A stretch of 64,000 bases of DNA from Gammaproteobacteria bacterium (lineage in GTDB: Bacteria; Pseudomonadota; Gammaproteobacteria; SZUA-229), in assembly GCA_029882355.1 (NCBI GenBank), contig JAOUKV010000013.1, positions 1 through 64,000 of the forward strand, written 5' to 3'. Below are positions 18,950-27,269 of the stretch, in pieces. The translations under genes and the position numbers were made by a program. The notes under the pieces are model-generated. The model was not told the origin of the DNA and did no database searches. It saw nothing but the letters and a program-made list of their open reading frames with translations. Positions within the stretch are counted from its first letter, which is position 1. Every line of letters starts with the position of its first letter.

Positions 18950-19261
18950 GTGAAAAAAACAACCATATTAGGAATTTTCTGTTCATTGTTTGCCTTCGGT
19001 AATAGTTACGCAGCTGGCGACATTGAAGCCGGTAAAGAAAAGGCGGGCATCTGCATTGGCTGTCATGGTACTGACGGTCACGCCCTTAATCCCGAATGGC
19101 CAAACCTTGCTGGTCAGAATGTTAAATATATTGAAAATCAGCTTCACGCCTTCCAGAATGGTGACCGAAAAAATGAACTGATGACCCCTATGGCTCAATC
19201 ATTGAGTGGCGATGATATCCCTAATCTTGCAGCTTACTTCAATAGCTTGAAGGCTCAATAG
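18950..19261 (+). CDS. Class I c-type cytochrome, periplasmic
   Basis: The likely start is the GTG at 18950: it has GGAG at 18937-18940 nine bases upstream and gives a clean signal peptide (KKTTILGIFCSLFAFGNSYA). An in-frame TTG at 18935 is less likely. The mature part, about 83 residues, carries one heme site, CIGCHG, and a distal methionine in LMTPMAQSLSGDDI. PEWPNLAGQNVKYIENQL is typical of cytochrome c553/c4-like single-heme domains. As the first gene before oxidase subunits III, II and I, it is probably the electron donor to that oxidase. Confidence 0.9.
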   Translation: MKKTTILGIFCSLFAFGNSYAAGDIEAGKEKAGICIGCHGTDGHALNPEWPNLAGQNVKYIENQLHAFQNGDRKNELMTPMAQSLSGDDIPNLAAYFNSLKAQ

Positions 19262-19317
19262 TTAATTCCCGTCATAAAATCACAATAACAATTAATAATT
19301 TCTGAGGATTTTGGATA

Positions 19318-20079
19318 ATGAGTGATCATGCAGCACATGCACACGGCGCACCAACAACACCGTGGCCACTAGTTATTAGTATTGGAATCTTATTTCTCAT
19401 ACCTTTTGCTTTCATGGCTAAGTTTGTTTACCACCAACCATTTGCCGCCATTCTATGTTTAGGCCTTGGTGCACCCATGATTATCATGGGCATTATTGGA
19501 TGGGTTAGAGAAGCCATCGGTGGGGCGGAGTTCCCGGAGATGCGCGGACTTGGTTTTGGCGCAATGGGATGGTTTATCCTCGCTGAAGCGCTCATTTTCT
19601 TACCGACTTTTGCGACCTACTGGTTGATGCGTCTTAACGCAGATGAATGGCCACCAGCCGGCACTGTTGATATGCCTGCGTTACTGCCAATAATTATGAC
19701 TGTAATACTGGTGTCTTCGAGTTTCACTATTCATTACGCAGAAGAAGCGTTAGAAAAGGGCAGAGAAGACGTCTTTAAAAAGCTGCTAATGGTAACCATG
19801 GCTTTGGGTCTTATATTCCTGACGATGTCTATGTATGAGTGGAATCACTTATTCCACCAGGGCTTTGTCATGTCGACGAACATTTATAGCTCAACATTCT
19901 TCACTATTACAGGTTTACATGCCTCCCACGTTATCGTTGGTTTAGGCATTTTCACCGCCATGTTATTACCGGCATTGAATGGAACTATTAACCACGTTTT
20001 TGTTAGAACCGGCTCACTGTATTGGCATTTTGTCGATATCATCTGGTTCTTTGTTGTTTCACAAATGTATTTTTGGTAA
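19318..20079 (+). CDS. coxC: Heme-copper oxidase subunit III
   Basis: A 253-residue integral membrane protein with about seven helices. A histidine-rich soluble start (MSDHAAHAHGAPTTPWP) precedes them. GFGAMGWFILAEALIFLPTF near residues 78-97 matches the conserved helix III, and FTITGLHASHVIVGLGIF near 198-215 matches the TGxHxxHV motif of the family. GSLYWHFVDIIWFFVVSQMY closes the protein. Subunit III stabilises the catalytic subunit. Here it precedes subunits II and I, whereas it usually follows subunit I. The operon is cyt c, III, SCO, II, I. Confidence 0.95.
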   Translation: MSDHAAHAHGAPTTPWPLVISIGILFLIPFAFMAKFVYHQPFAAILCLGLGAPMIIMGIIGWVREAIGGAEFPEMRGLGFGAMGWFILAEALIFLPTFATYWLMRLNADEWPPAGTVDMPALLPIIMTVILVSSSFTIHYAEEALEKGREDVFKKLLMVTMALGLIFLTMSMYEWNHLFHQGFVMSTNIYSSTFFTITGLHASHVIVGLGIFTAMLLPALNGTINHVFVRTGSLYWHFVDIIWFFVVSQMYFW

Positions 20080-20123
20080 GCAACTTAAAAACAAAAACTG
20101 ATATTCAGACAGCTTTTTTTTGC

Positions 20124-20957
20124 TTGAAGATTAAAAACTATTATAAGAACAAATGGCTACTGGTTATTTGCCTGTTGATTTCGACACAGGCAATAGCCAT
20201 AAGCGATGGAAATGTAAATTCAATACTTGATCCTAACGTGGTCAAAATTGATGAAGCAAAGTTTCTCGGTACACCTCTCGATAAAGACCTGATCTTAATC
20301 GATGAGAAAGGGAATGAATTCACGCTAGCTGAAAAAATGGGAAAGCCGTTGATACTGCTTTTCTCTTATTACACCTGTGACGGTGTATGTGAAACGTTAA
20401 ACCAATATCTGGCTCAACGTTTAATTGAACTAAAAGAAAGTGAACCCGAACGTGATTACCAGGCATTAACAATATCGTTTGATAAAAATGACAATATTGA
20501 ATCACTCGGCACTTTTATTAATCACAGAGTAGGCGTTCCTGAAGATCTAAAAGATCACTGGAAACTCTCAGTGATGAAAAACCCGGAAGACATAAAACGT
20601 CTTACCGATAGTGTAGGGGTACGATACTTTTGGTCTCATAGAGACAAAACTTTCATACATCCAAATGCATTTATTTTTGTAACACCTAAAGGACGTGTTG
20701 CTCGTTATTTGCACGGCGCTGAATTCACGGTAAAAGATTTAAATCTTGCCCTGATAGACGCAGATTGGGAAAAAATTTCCCGAGCTGGGCGAGTAATAGA
20801 TATTTTGGCTGGTGCCTGCTTTAGTTATAACTATAAAGAAGGCAAATACACACTCAGCGTACCTTTGGTCGTTGGCGTAGCCTCATTGTTAACAGGCATT
20901 TTTATAACGATCTTTGCGTTCAGAGTAAAGATCAATAAGAAGAAAAACGAGGAGTAA
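20124..20957 (+). CDS. SCO1/SenC-family copper chaperone with C-terminal membrane anchor
   Basis: SCO proteins help deliver copper to the CuA site of subunit II. This one has the copper loop YYTCDGVCETLNQYL (CxxxC) and the later histidine in KTFIHPNAFIFV. A hydrophobic N-terminus (KWLLVICLLISTQAIA) looks like a signal peptide. A second membrane helix lies at the end (LVVGVASLLTGIFITIFAF), which most SCO proteins lack. The start is unclear: no ATG is available, TTG at 20124 gives a good signal peptide, and the frame opens with a TTG at 20022 inside the subunit III gene. Subunit II begins 4 bases after the stop. Confidence 0.83.
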   Translation: MKIKNYYKNKWLLVICLLISTQAIAISDGNVNSILDPNVVKIDEAKFLGTPLDKDLILIDEKGNEFTLAEKMGKPLILLFSYYTCDGVCETLNQYLAQRLIELKESEPERDYQALTISFDKNDNIESLGTFINHRVGVPEDLKDHWKLSVMKNPEDIKRLTDSVGVRYFWSHRDKTFIHPNAFIFVTPKGRVARYLHGAEFTVKDLNLALIDADWEKISRAGRVIDILAGACFSYNYKEGKYTLSVPLVVGVASLLTGIFITIFAFRVKINKKKNEE

Positions 20958-20961
20958 AAAC

Positions 20962-21696
20962 ATGCACAAGCTCGGAATGACAGGTTTAAGCCTGACATCA
21001 TCCTTATTCGGCTTTATCGCTAGCCTTCTACCTACCAGTGGATTTGCTAAAGATATTCCTGATAATGCACAAGGCTTTGACCATCTCTGGTATGAAGTCA
21101 TGGTTGATATCACCATTATCGGTGTGATTTTTGCCGTCATATTGGTCTACTTCATGATCAAATATAGACGTCGTAGCCCAGATCAAGAAGGCTCACAAAA
21201 ACCCATGTCAGCCGTCAGTGCCGTAGGCTGGTCAGTGATTCCTGTATTCATGTTTCTGGCTGATGACCTTTATTTGGCGGCTAGTGGATGGGAGTTATAT
21301 AACGACTACCGTAACGTTCCTGAAAATGCATTTGAAGTTCAAATGGAAGCGGCCATGTGGACCTGGGACTACACCTATCCTAATGGCGCCAAAACTTATA
21401 ATGAATTGCGTGTGCCTGCAGGAACGCCTGTCGTAATACGTATGACTAGCCGAGATACTCTGCACAGTCACTACATCCCAGATTTTAGAATTAAAGAAGA
21501 CTCTATGCCTGGCCGAGTAACTTACATCTGGTTCTACCCACAGGAACCGGGTGAACATGTTGTTACCTGTGCCGAGTACTGTGGTCTATTACATTCAAAA
21601 ATGTATGGCAAGATCACAGTGATGCCGGAAGATGAATTCACCGCCTGGTATAAAAATGAAGGCGAGAATTTAGAACAAGCCGTAGCATTAAACTAA
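20962..21696 (+). CDS. coxB: Heme-copper oxidase subunit II with CuA site
   Basis: A 244-residue protein: signal/anchor (about 1-30), two helices (about 43-66 and 87-105), then a periplasmic cupredoxin domain. The CuA ligands are all visible: His168 in LHSHYIPDF, then Cys203, Glu205 and Cys207 in CAEYCGLLHSKM, His211 and Met214. The aromatic patch for electron entry is AAMWTWDYTYPNG. No cytochrome c domain is fused, so electrons must come from a separate cytochrome, probably the one encoded first in the operon. The spacing of 4 bases to the SCO gene indicates tight co-expression. Confidence 0.97.
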   Translation: MHKLGMTGLSLTSSLFGFIASLLPTSGFAKDIPDNAQGFDHLWYEVMVDITIIGVIFAVILVYFMIKYRRRSPDQEGSQKPMSAVSAVGWSVIPVFMFLADDLYLAASGWELYNDYRNVPENAFEVQMEAAMWTWDYTYPNGAKTYNELRVPAGTPVVIRMTSRDTLHSHYIPDFRIKEDSMPGRVTYIWFYPQEPGEHVVTCAEYCGLLHSKMYGKITVMPEDEFTAWYKNEGENLEQAVALN

Positions 21697-21750
21697 ACAA
21701 ACACACTTAATAATTAATAAGAATCTATATATTCAAGGGGAACACCTTAG

Positions 21751-23340
21751 ATGATGAATGTATTAAAAGACTGGATATTTACGACTGATCATAAAAAAAT
21801 CGGTCTGCTATATCTAATAGGATCAATCGCCGCTTTTGCACTAGCTGGTTGCATGGCACTGTTAATGCGTACCGAACTTAGCGCAATTGGGCCAACGATT
21901 ACTGACAATCCCGGCGACTATAACGTCTGGTTGTATTTCCATGGTGCGGCCATGATTCTTGGCTTTCAGATTCCTGCACTGACAGGTTTTCTTGCCAACT
22001 ATCTTATCCCACTGCAAATCGGTGCACGTGACGTAGCATTTCCACGCGTCAATGCATTGAGTGTCTGGTTGTTCTACATGGGCATCGTGCTGGCACTGAT
22101 GACTTTTGTGGTTCCTAACCCACCTGATGTAATGTGGACAGGTTACCCTCCATACTCAGTACTGACACCGGGCAACACGGCTTTATATACATTCACCGTA
22201 TTGTTGCTAGGTTTTGCATCAATTTTGGGTGGTGTTAACTTCTTAACCACGATTACCTTCATGCGCGCTCCTGGCATCGGCTGGAATCAGTTGAATGTTT
22301 TCACCTGGTGTACTTATGGTGCATTCATCCTGCAGCTGATCTTTGTACCTGTATTAGGTACTGCGGTAACCATGATCACGCTCGATAAATACATGGGCAC
22401 GCATTTCTTTGATCCCGCTGCCGGTGGTGATGTATTGATTTACCAGAATCTTTTCTGGTTCTACTCACATCCAGCTGTATATGTAATCTTCCTACCATTC
22501 ATTGGTATCGTATTTGATATCGTTGCGACATTTGCTCGTAACCGTATCTTTAACTACAAAGCGGCTATATATGGCGGTGTAGGCGGTATCGTATTATTGG
22601 CTGGTGAAGTATGGATTCACCATCTGTATGTAACAGGTATGCCTGACTGGATTCGTGTAGGTCAGATGATAACTACATTGATGATCAGTATCCCTGTTGG
22701 CTTGTTGTTCATCAGTTTGGTTGGCACCTTGTTTAAAGGCTCTATCGACTTTAGAACTCCGATGCTTTACGGACTATCAGTTATCTTCCTGATGTTGATT
22801 GGTGGCTTGACTGGTATTCCTCTGGCAATTGTATCTTTGGATTTACATGTATCAGATACTTACTTCATCATCGGTCATTTCCATTATGTAATGGCAGTAG
22901 CTGGTACGTTCTCGATTTTCGGTGGCGTTTACTATCTCTACCCTAAATTCACCGGTAAAATGTACAATGAAGCGATTGCTAAAATTGGTTTCTGGTTATC
23001 ATTCATCGGTGTGAACACTATCTTCTTCCCAATGATGATCGTCGGCGTTACCACCGGTATGCCACGCAGATACTGGGATTATTCACAGTTCCCTGATGCA
23101 GCGCCATACCATACAATAATGGGCATTGGCGCAGGCATTATCGCAATAGGCTTCATCGTGATTTTGATTAGCTGGATACACGGTTTATTCAAAGGCACAC
23201 CTGCTGGTGATAATCCCTGGGGTTCACGTTCACTTGAGTGGACAACAACTTCACCACCTCTTGCACATGGTAACTGGGAAGCAGTACCTACTATTGCAGA
23301 AGGTTGGGGCCCGTACGAGTACGGTACCGATAAAGCCTGA
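21751..23340 (+). CDS. coxA: Heme-copper oxidase catalytic subunit I, A-family with YSHPAV motif
   Basis: The 529-residue subunit holds heme a ligands His64 and His378, heme a3 ligand His376 (GHFHYVM), and CuB ligands His240, His290 and His291. Tyr244 is placed to form the His-Tyr cross-link. Residues 238-243 read YSHPAV where classical A1 oxidases have FGHPEV, so the gating glutamate is absent and the tyrosine-serine pair typical of A2 enzymes is present. The usual K-channel pair is also missing: positions equivalent to bovine Thr316 and Lys319 are Val316 and Leu319 in IPVGLLFISL. The D-channel entry aspartate is kept (GARDVAFPRVN, Asp94). A strong terminator follows. Confidence 0.96.
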   Translation: MMNVLKDWIFTTDHKKIGLLYLIGSIAAFALAGCMALLMRTELSAIGPTITDNPGDYNVWLYFHGAAMILGFQIPALTGFLANYLIPLQIGARDVAFPRVNALSVWLFYMGIVLALMTFVVPNPPDVMWTGYPPYSVLTPGNTALYTFTVLLLGFASILGGVNFLTTITFMRAPGIGWNQLNVFTWCTYGAFILQLIFVPVLGTAVTMITLDKYMGTHFFDPAAGGDVLIYQNLFWFYSHPAVYVIFLPFIGIVFDIVATFARNRIFNYKAAIYGGVGGIVLLAGEVWIHHLYVTGMPDWIRVGQMITTLMISIPVGLLFISLVGTLFKGSIDFRTPMLYGLSVIFLMLIGGLTGIPLAIVSLDLHVSDTYFIIGHFHYVMAVAGTFSIFGGVYYLYPKFTGKMYNEAIAKIGFWLSFIGVNTIFFPMMIVGVTTGMPRRYWDYSQFPDAAPYHTIMGIGAGIIAIGFIVILISWIHGLFKGTPAGDNPWGSRSLEWTTTSPPLAHGNWEAVPTIAEGWGPYEYGTDKA

Positions 23341-23363
23341 TTTAGCAGTACAAGGCTTAACTG

Positions 23364-23394
23364 AAAAAGAGGGTTTAAAACCCTCTTTTTTTTT
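23364..23394 (+). terminator. Rho-independent terminator of the oxidase operon
   Basis: The stem arms AAAAAGAGGG (23364-23373) and CCCTCTTTTT (23381-23390) pair perfectly round a 7-base loop and run into nine T residues ending at 23394. The hairpin starts about 24 bases after the subunit I stop codon and separates it from ctaB. Confidence 0.9.
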
Positions 23395-23419
23395 GTAAAC
23401 AATGAGTTAGAATAACGCC

Positions 23420-24334
23420 ATGCATGAAAAAGCCCTCAATATGATTACCTCCATTAACTATAAAAGTTACTGGGCACTGTGCAAACCCAAAGTGGTTGCC
23501 TTAATTATCTTTACAGCCGTCGTTGGGATGCTGCTGGCCTCGCCAGATGGTATCCCATGGCATGCTTTGCTGTTTGGAACGCTGGGCATAGGCATAGGTG
23601 CTGCATCCGGCGCCGCAATGAATCACTGGGTCGATTTTCGAATCGATGGCGTCATGGATCGCACCAGCAACAGGCCACTGCCACAGGGCGACTTACCTCC
23701 CTATGCAGCACTGATTTTTTCTCTAACACTGGCAGCCATATCCAGCTACATACTGATTGTCTTCGTCAACAACATCACCGCGCTTCTAACCTTTCTATCG
23801 CTGATCGGTTATGCCGTTATCTATACGATGTATTTGAAGAGAACCACACCCATGAACATCGTTCTAGGTGGTGCTGCTGGTGCCGCGCCGCCATTACTGG
23901 GCTGGGCAGCAGTCACTGGTGATGTGCCTCCAGAGGCATTATTATTGTTCCTGATTATATTTATCTGGACCCCACCTCACTTCTGGGCGCTGGCGATTAA
24001 ACGTCGTGAAGAATACCGTGCTGCTGGCATTCCAATGTTACCAGTGACACATGGCGTTGCCGCAACCAAACGTCAAATACTGGCTTATACCATTCTGCTC
24101 GTTTTTGTCTCCATACTGCCATTTTTCATTCAGATGAGTGGCCTTATTTATCTCAGTGGTGCCATCGCACTCGGCATAGGCTTTCTGTACTACGCAGTTA
24201 AACTTTACCGCACTGATTCAGACGAATTGGCCATGAAAACCTTCGGCTATTCCATTTTCTATCTCAGCTTATTGTTTACTTTCTTGTTGGTCGACCACTA
24301 CGCTCGATTACTGCTTCGTAACTTTATCTTCTAA
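23420..24334 (+). CDS. ctaB: Protoheme IX farnesyltransferase (heme O synthase)
   Basis: CtaB attaches a farnesyl group to heme b to make heme o, the precursor of heme a. The 304-residue membrane protein has the first aspartate motif as NHWVDFRIDGVMDRTSNRPL, the loop YTMYLKRTTPMNIVLGGAAG, and the conserved WTPPHFWALAIKRREEYRAA. About eight to nine helices are expected. Its location next to the oxidase and a SCO gene fits heme a supply for this enzyme. The heme A synthase gene ctaA is not in the window. A shorter start at MITSINYKSYW, eight codons later, is possible. Confidence 0.97.
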   Translation: MHEKALNMITSINYKSYWALCKPKVVALIIFTAVVGMLLASPDGIPWHALLFGTLGIGIGAASGAAMNHWVDFRIDGVMDRTSNRPLPQGDLPPYAALIFSLTLAAISSYILIVFVNNITALLTFLSLIGYAVIYTMYLKRTTPMNIVLGGAAGAAPPLLGWAAVTGDVPPEALLLFLIIFIWTPPHFWALAIKRREEYRAAGIPMLPVTHGVAATKRQILAYTILLVFVSILPFFIQMSGLIYLSGAIALGIGFLYYAVKLYRTDSDELAMKTFGYSIFYLSLLFTFLLVDHYARLLLRNFIF

Positions 24335-24342
24335 ACAAAACC

Positions 24343-25005
24343 ATGTCTGATAATAAAGTTAAAGCACCAAGGGCGCTCTACCTTGTCGTTGCCACAATTA
24401 TAATACTGGCGACACTGGCACAATTTGCATTTCTTAAATATGGAATGTCTAACGATAATATTCAGTATAAAGATGATGGCATATCAGCCACCATTCTTTA
24501 TGATGCAACACCGATCACTTCTTTTGCTTTGAAGAATCATAATGATGAAATCTTTACTCAGGACAATTTAATCGATAAGTGGAGCTTTCTGAGTTTTGGT
24601 TACACGCATTGCCCGGACATATGCCCAACCACACTAAAGACTTTAGATCACGTAGATAAAATTCTGAACGAAATGGATAATGCCATTCTGCCTCAGACTG
24701 TTTTTATAACGCTGGATCCAGAACGTGATAATGTGAAGACACTGTCAGAATACATCCCCTGGTTCAATAAAGATTTCATCGGCCTCACTGGCACTGCTGA
24801 GAAAATTGCAGTGCTAACAAAAAATTTAGGCATTCTGAATCAGAAAAGAGAAGCGCAAAATGGAGAAGAGGGTTACCAGATTGATCACACGGTGGTAATC
24901 ATGCTGATTGATCCCAAGGGCCGCCTTAGAGCCTTATCATCAGCACCCCATGATGCACAAACTATTGCCGATGACTTTATAAAAATCACAGAAAGATTTA
25001 ATTAA
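24343..25005 (+). CDS. SCO1/SenC-family copper chaperone, second copy
   Basis: A 220-residue protein anchored by one N-terminal helix (LYLVVATIIILATLAQFAFL). It shows a thioredoxin-like fold with the copper loop THCPDICPTTLKTL (CPxxC with CPDIC) near residues 91-104, VFITLDPERD, and the third ligand in QIDHTVVIMLID. This is the classical short SCO form, in contrast to the longer protein encoded between subunits III and II. It probably loads CuA or CuB. It lies 8 bases after ctaB. Confidence 0.94.
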   Translation: MSDNKVKAPRALYLVVATIIILATLAQFAFLKYGMSNDNIQYKDDGISATILYDATPITSFALKNHNDEIFTQDNLIDKWSFLSFGYTHCPDICPTTLKTLDHVDKILNEMDNAILPQTVFITLDPERDNVKTLSEYIPWFNKDFIGLTGTAEKIAVLTKNLGILNQKREAQNGEEGYQIDHTVVIMLIDPKGRLRALSSAPHDAQTIADDFIKITERFN

Positions 25006-25086
25006 ATCTGTAATAGCTTAAGCGCTCTCTAACTACAATTACACCTACATAAAATTTTAAGCTTGAAGCAACAGTGAGATAAAGTA

Positions 25087-25665
25087 ATGAAAAAACCAAA
25101 AGTTATCGCAGGCATCGTTATTATGGCCGTCGGCCTGCTAATGATTAACACCAGCTCCATCGACGCCATTATCGATTCTTCCAGTCATTTATATCAAGAA
25201 ACCCAGTCTTATAATATTGATCTCGAACTAAAAACTGAGACCATTGCATTTAACAATCCAGATAAAAGGAAAATCTCATTTTGGTTAGCCTTGCCAAACA
25301 AAGACGTTGAAACCAAAAACTTTAAAATTGTTGTATCTATACTTGATTCAAATAAAGAAATTATTAAAGGATTCAGGAGAGATTTAGCTTTTAAAACTAT
25401 CAGACAGGAAATTGATGATATCTTCTATTACAAATTAGGTGATCACAAATTTGGCTACGACTTTGAGGGCTACATCAAATACGAACTGGAAGGAGACTGG
25501 CTGCCAGGAACTAAAACGCTGTTATCATTGAAAGAAAATCGTAAGACCTCTTTTTCAACTAATCAAATTATTGTCGCATTAACAGGTGGCATCGTTCTCG
25601 CCCTTGGCTTCGTGGTATTAGTTAGAAACACTTCAGAGCAGGGCGAGACAAAAGCTGACGTCTAA
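25087..25665 (+). CDS. Hypothetical two-helix membrane protein in the oxidase region
   Basis: A 192-residue protein with an N-terminal hydrophobic segment (VIAGIVIMAVGLLMIN) and a C-terminal one (IIVALTGGIVLALGFVVLVR). The central 120 residues are predicted extracytoplasmic and beta-rich, with no cysteine pair or histidine cluster that would suggest metal binding. I do not recognise the family. Its place directly after a SCO gene and in the same direction suggests a link to oxidase biogenesis, which is inference. Its last 4 bases overlap the end of the convergent gene. Confidence 0.62.
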   Translation: MKKPKVIAGIVIMAVGLLMINTSSIDAIIDSSSHLYQETQSYNIDLELKTETIAFNNPDKRKISFWLALPNKDVETKNFKIVVSILDSNKEIIKGFRRDLAFKTIRQEIDDIFYYKLGDHKFGYDFEGYIKYELEGDWLPGTKTLLSLKENRKTSFSTNQIIVALTGGIVLALGFVVLVRNTSEQGETKADV

Positions 25666-27029
25666 GCCTTTCCTGGCCACATAGCTTTGATGGTTACCAC
25701 CACAAAGATCAAACCACCAATAATCGCTATTAAACCTCCCAGCCCCATCATCGCCATTCCGGCGATCTCGGGGAGGTTCTCAAGCCCTTGCGCACTGCCT
25801 GCCGTCTTGCGCTGAACACCATAACCACCCGACCATGCCAGACCAAGGATATGCATCATTTGGCCACCACCATAAACCCATGGTTGAATCCTGGCTGCGC
25901 GTGAAACAGCAGAACGAAAACCTAGTTTCGGCAACAGATAATAGGTCAACCCCATAAAAGCCAAAGTTACCCCTACAATTGATCCATGATAATGCGCAGG
26001 TATCACTACGTTTATACCTTCAATCATAAAACCGAGAATACCGCCTGCACTGAATAATATTATCGATGCTATTAATGCATTGTGGGCAGGGCGCATTTTT
26101 GTATCAATATTACGTGTTGATAACACGCTAACGATGACAATTACCATTAACGGCAAAACAGCCAAACCACCAAAACGCATCAACTGTGTAAATGAGTTTC
26201 TATGCTCTAAAGAAGTAACGTCATACATAAAATAAACAGGTATAGCCAACAATACCGGGGCGATGGCAATAGCAAATAAAATACGTAGTGTCTTAGAATT
26301 TATATTGAGGATGGATCCGGAAGCAGAGGACAACCATAACCAGACAACTAACAACACAATACTGTGCGTAAATTGCAAAACATGGCCGCCACCCCAGAAT
26401 AAAACCTCAAAATCGGTGACATCGTTCAAATCACCGGATATTCCTGAATAAGAAACTAACAAGGCCACCATCGCAAGCATGGCTGCAAAAGCGGCTGTTT
26501 TTAATGCAAAAGTAAAGGCGGCTGATGATTGCCCGGCCGATGCGAAAAATACAGCTCGAAATACCAGTATTAAGAAACCTGCACCAAACATAAATAAACC
26601 TGCAAAATAAACAGGATGCACCAATACAGGCACATAGTTATTCATTAAGGGCTTATCCGCTCCCAGAAACGGTGAGATCGCGATAATCACAGTACCAACA
26701 GCGCACAACCAGAAACTGAGCTTCGCCATCGACATCATTCGACCATTATCAAGCAGCGCCCAGAGTACACCTTCAAAGGCAAGGAACCAGATTAGCACCG
26801 ACAGGTCAACGTGAACCACCAAAGCGATATGAAAGAAATCAAGCAGGGGGATCATGTCCTGAATCGCTGGTGTTCTCGATAACACCAGCAAGATTGAATA
26901 GAAACCTGAAGCCACCAAGGCTGAAATTCCAAGTGTCAACCAAAGCCGTGCGAGCTTGGTTCGATCAGAATTATTAGCAGGATCAAGGGCAGGATTATCA
27001 ATCTGTAATTCAAGTGTAGCGTTATTCAT
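25662..27029 (-). CDS. Divergent heme-copper oxidase subunit I-like membrane protein
   Basis: A protein of about 455 residues with some twelve helices. It has features of cbb3/NOR-like subunit I: an early His pair in FFHIALVVHVDLSVLIWF, WGGGHVLQFTHS near residue 212-223, and PAHYHGSIVGVTLAFMG late in the protein, where the two histidines match heme ligands. The segment where a His-His CuB pair would be expected reads SLEHRNSFTQLMRFGG, with only one His, and no cross-link tyrosine follows the first His. It may therefore bind copper differently, reduce another substrate, or have a non-catalytic role. The start is taken at ATG 27029; an upstream in-frame TTG at 27047 exists. Confidence 0.82.
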   Translation of the reverse strand: MNNATLELQIDNPALDPANNSDRTKLARLWLTLGISALVASGFYSILLVLSRTPAIQDMIPLLDFFHIALVVHVDLSVLIWFLAFEGVLWALLDNGRMMSMAKLSFWLCAVGTVIIAISPFLGADKPLMNNYVPVLVHPVYFAGLFMFGAGFLILVFRAVFFASAGQSSAAFTFALKTAAFAAMLAMVALLVSYSGISGDLNDVTDFEVLFWGGGHVLQFTHSIVLLVVWLWLSSASGSILNINSKTLRILFAIAIAPVLLAIPVYFMYDVTSLEHRNSFTQLMRFGGLAVLPLMVIVIVSVLSTRNIDTKMRPAHNALIASIILFSAGGILGFMIEGINVVIPAHYHGSIVGVTLAFMGLTYYLLPKLGFRSAVSRAARIQPWVYGGGQMMHILGLAWSGGYGVQRKTAGSAQGLENLPEIAGMAMMGLGGLIAIIGGLIFVVVTIKAMWPGKA

Positions 27030-27130
27030 ATCATCAGGCTCTAGCAAAAATAAAACGAGGTGAATAATAACAGAGCAGAGCTAAGATCATGAAACTTTTA
27101 TGTATTTTTGCTATTTTATAGTCACTTATC

Positions 27131-27161
<31 letters not shown>

Positions 27162-27269
27162 AGACATATAAGTAACCAGTATAAAGGGCAAACCACAACA
27201 TAGCCCTTGTGTTTAGCGTTAAGGACTGGATAATGCTCGATTCATTGTAAATAACATCGATATGAACCT

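Noticed and set aside
23079-23402. Minus-strand frame of 107 residues over the end of coxA
   Set aside because: It is antisense to well-conserved oxidase sequence and runs through the terminator; a shadow of the real gene.
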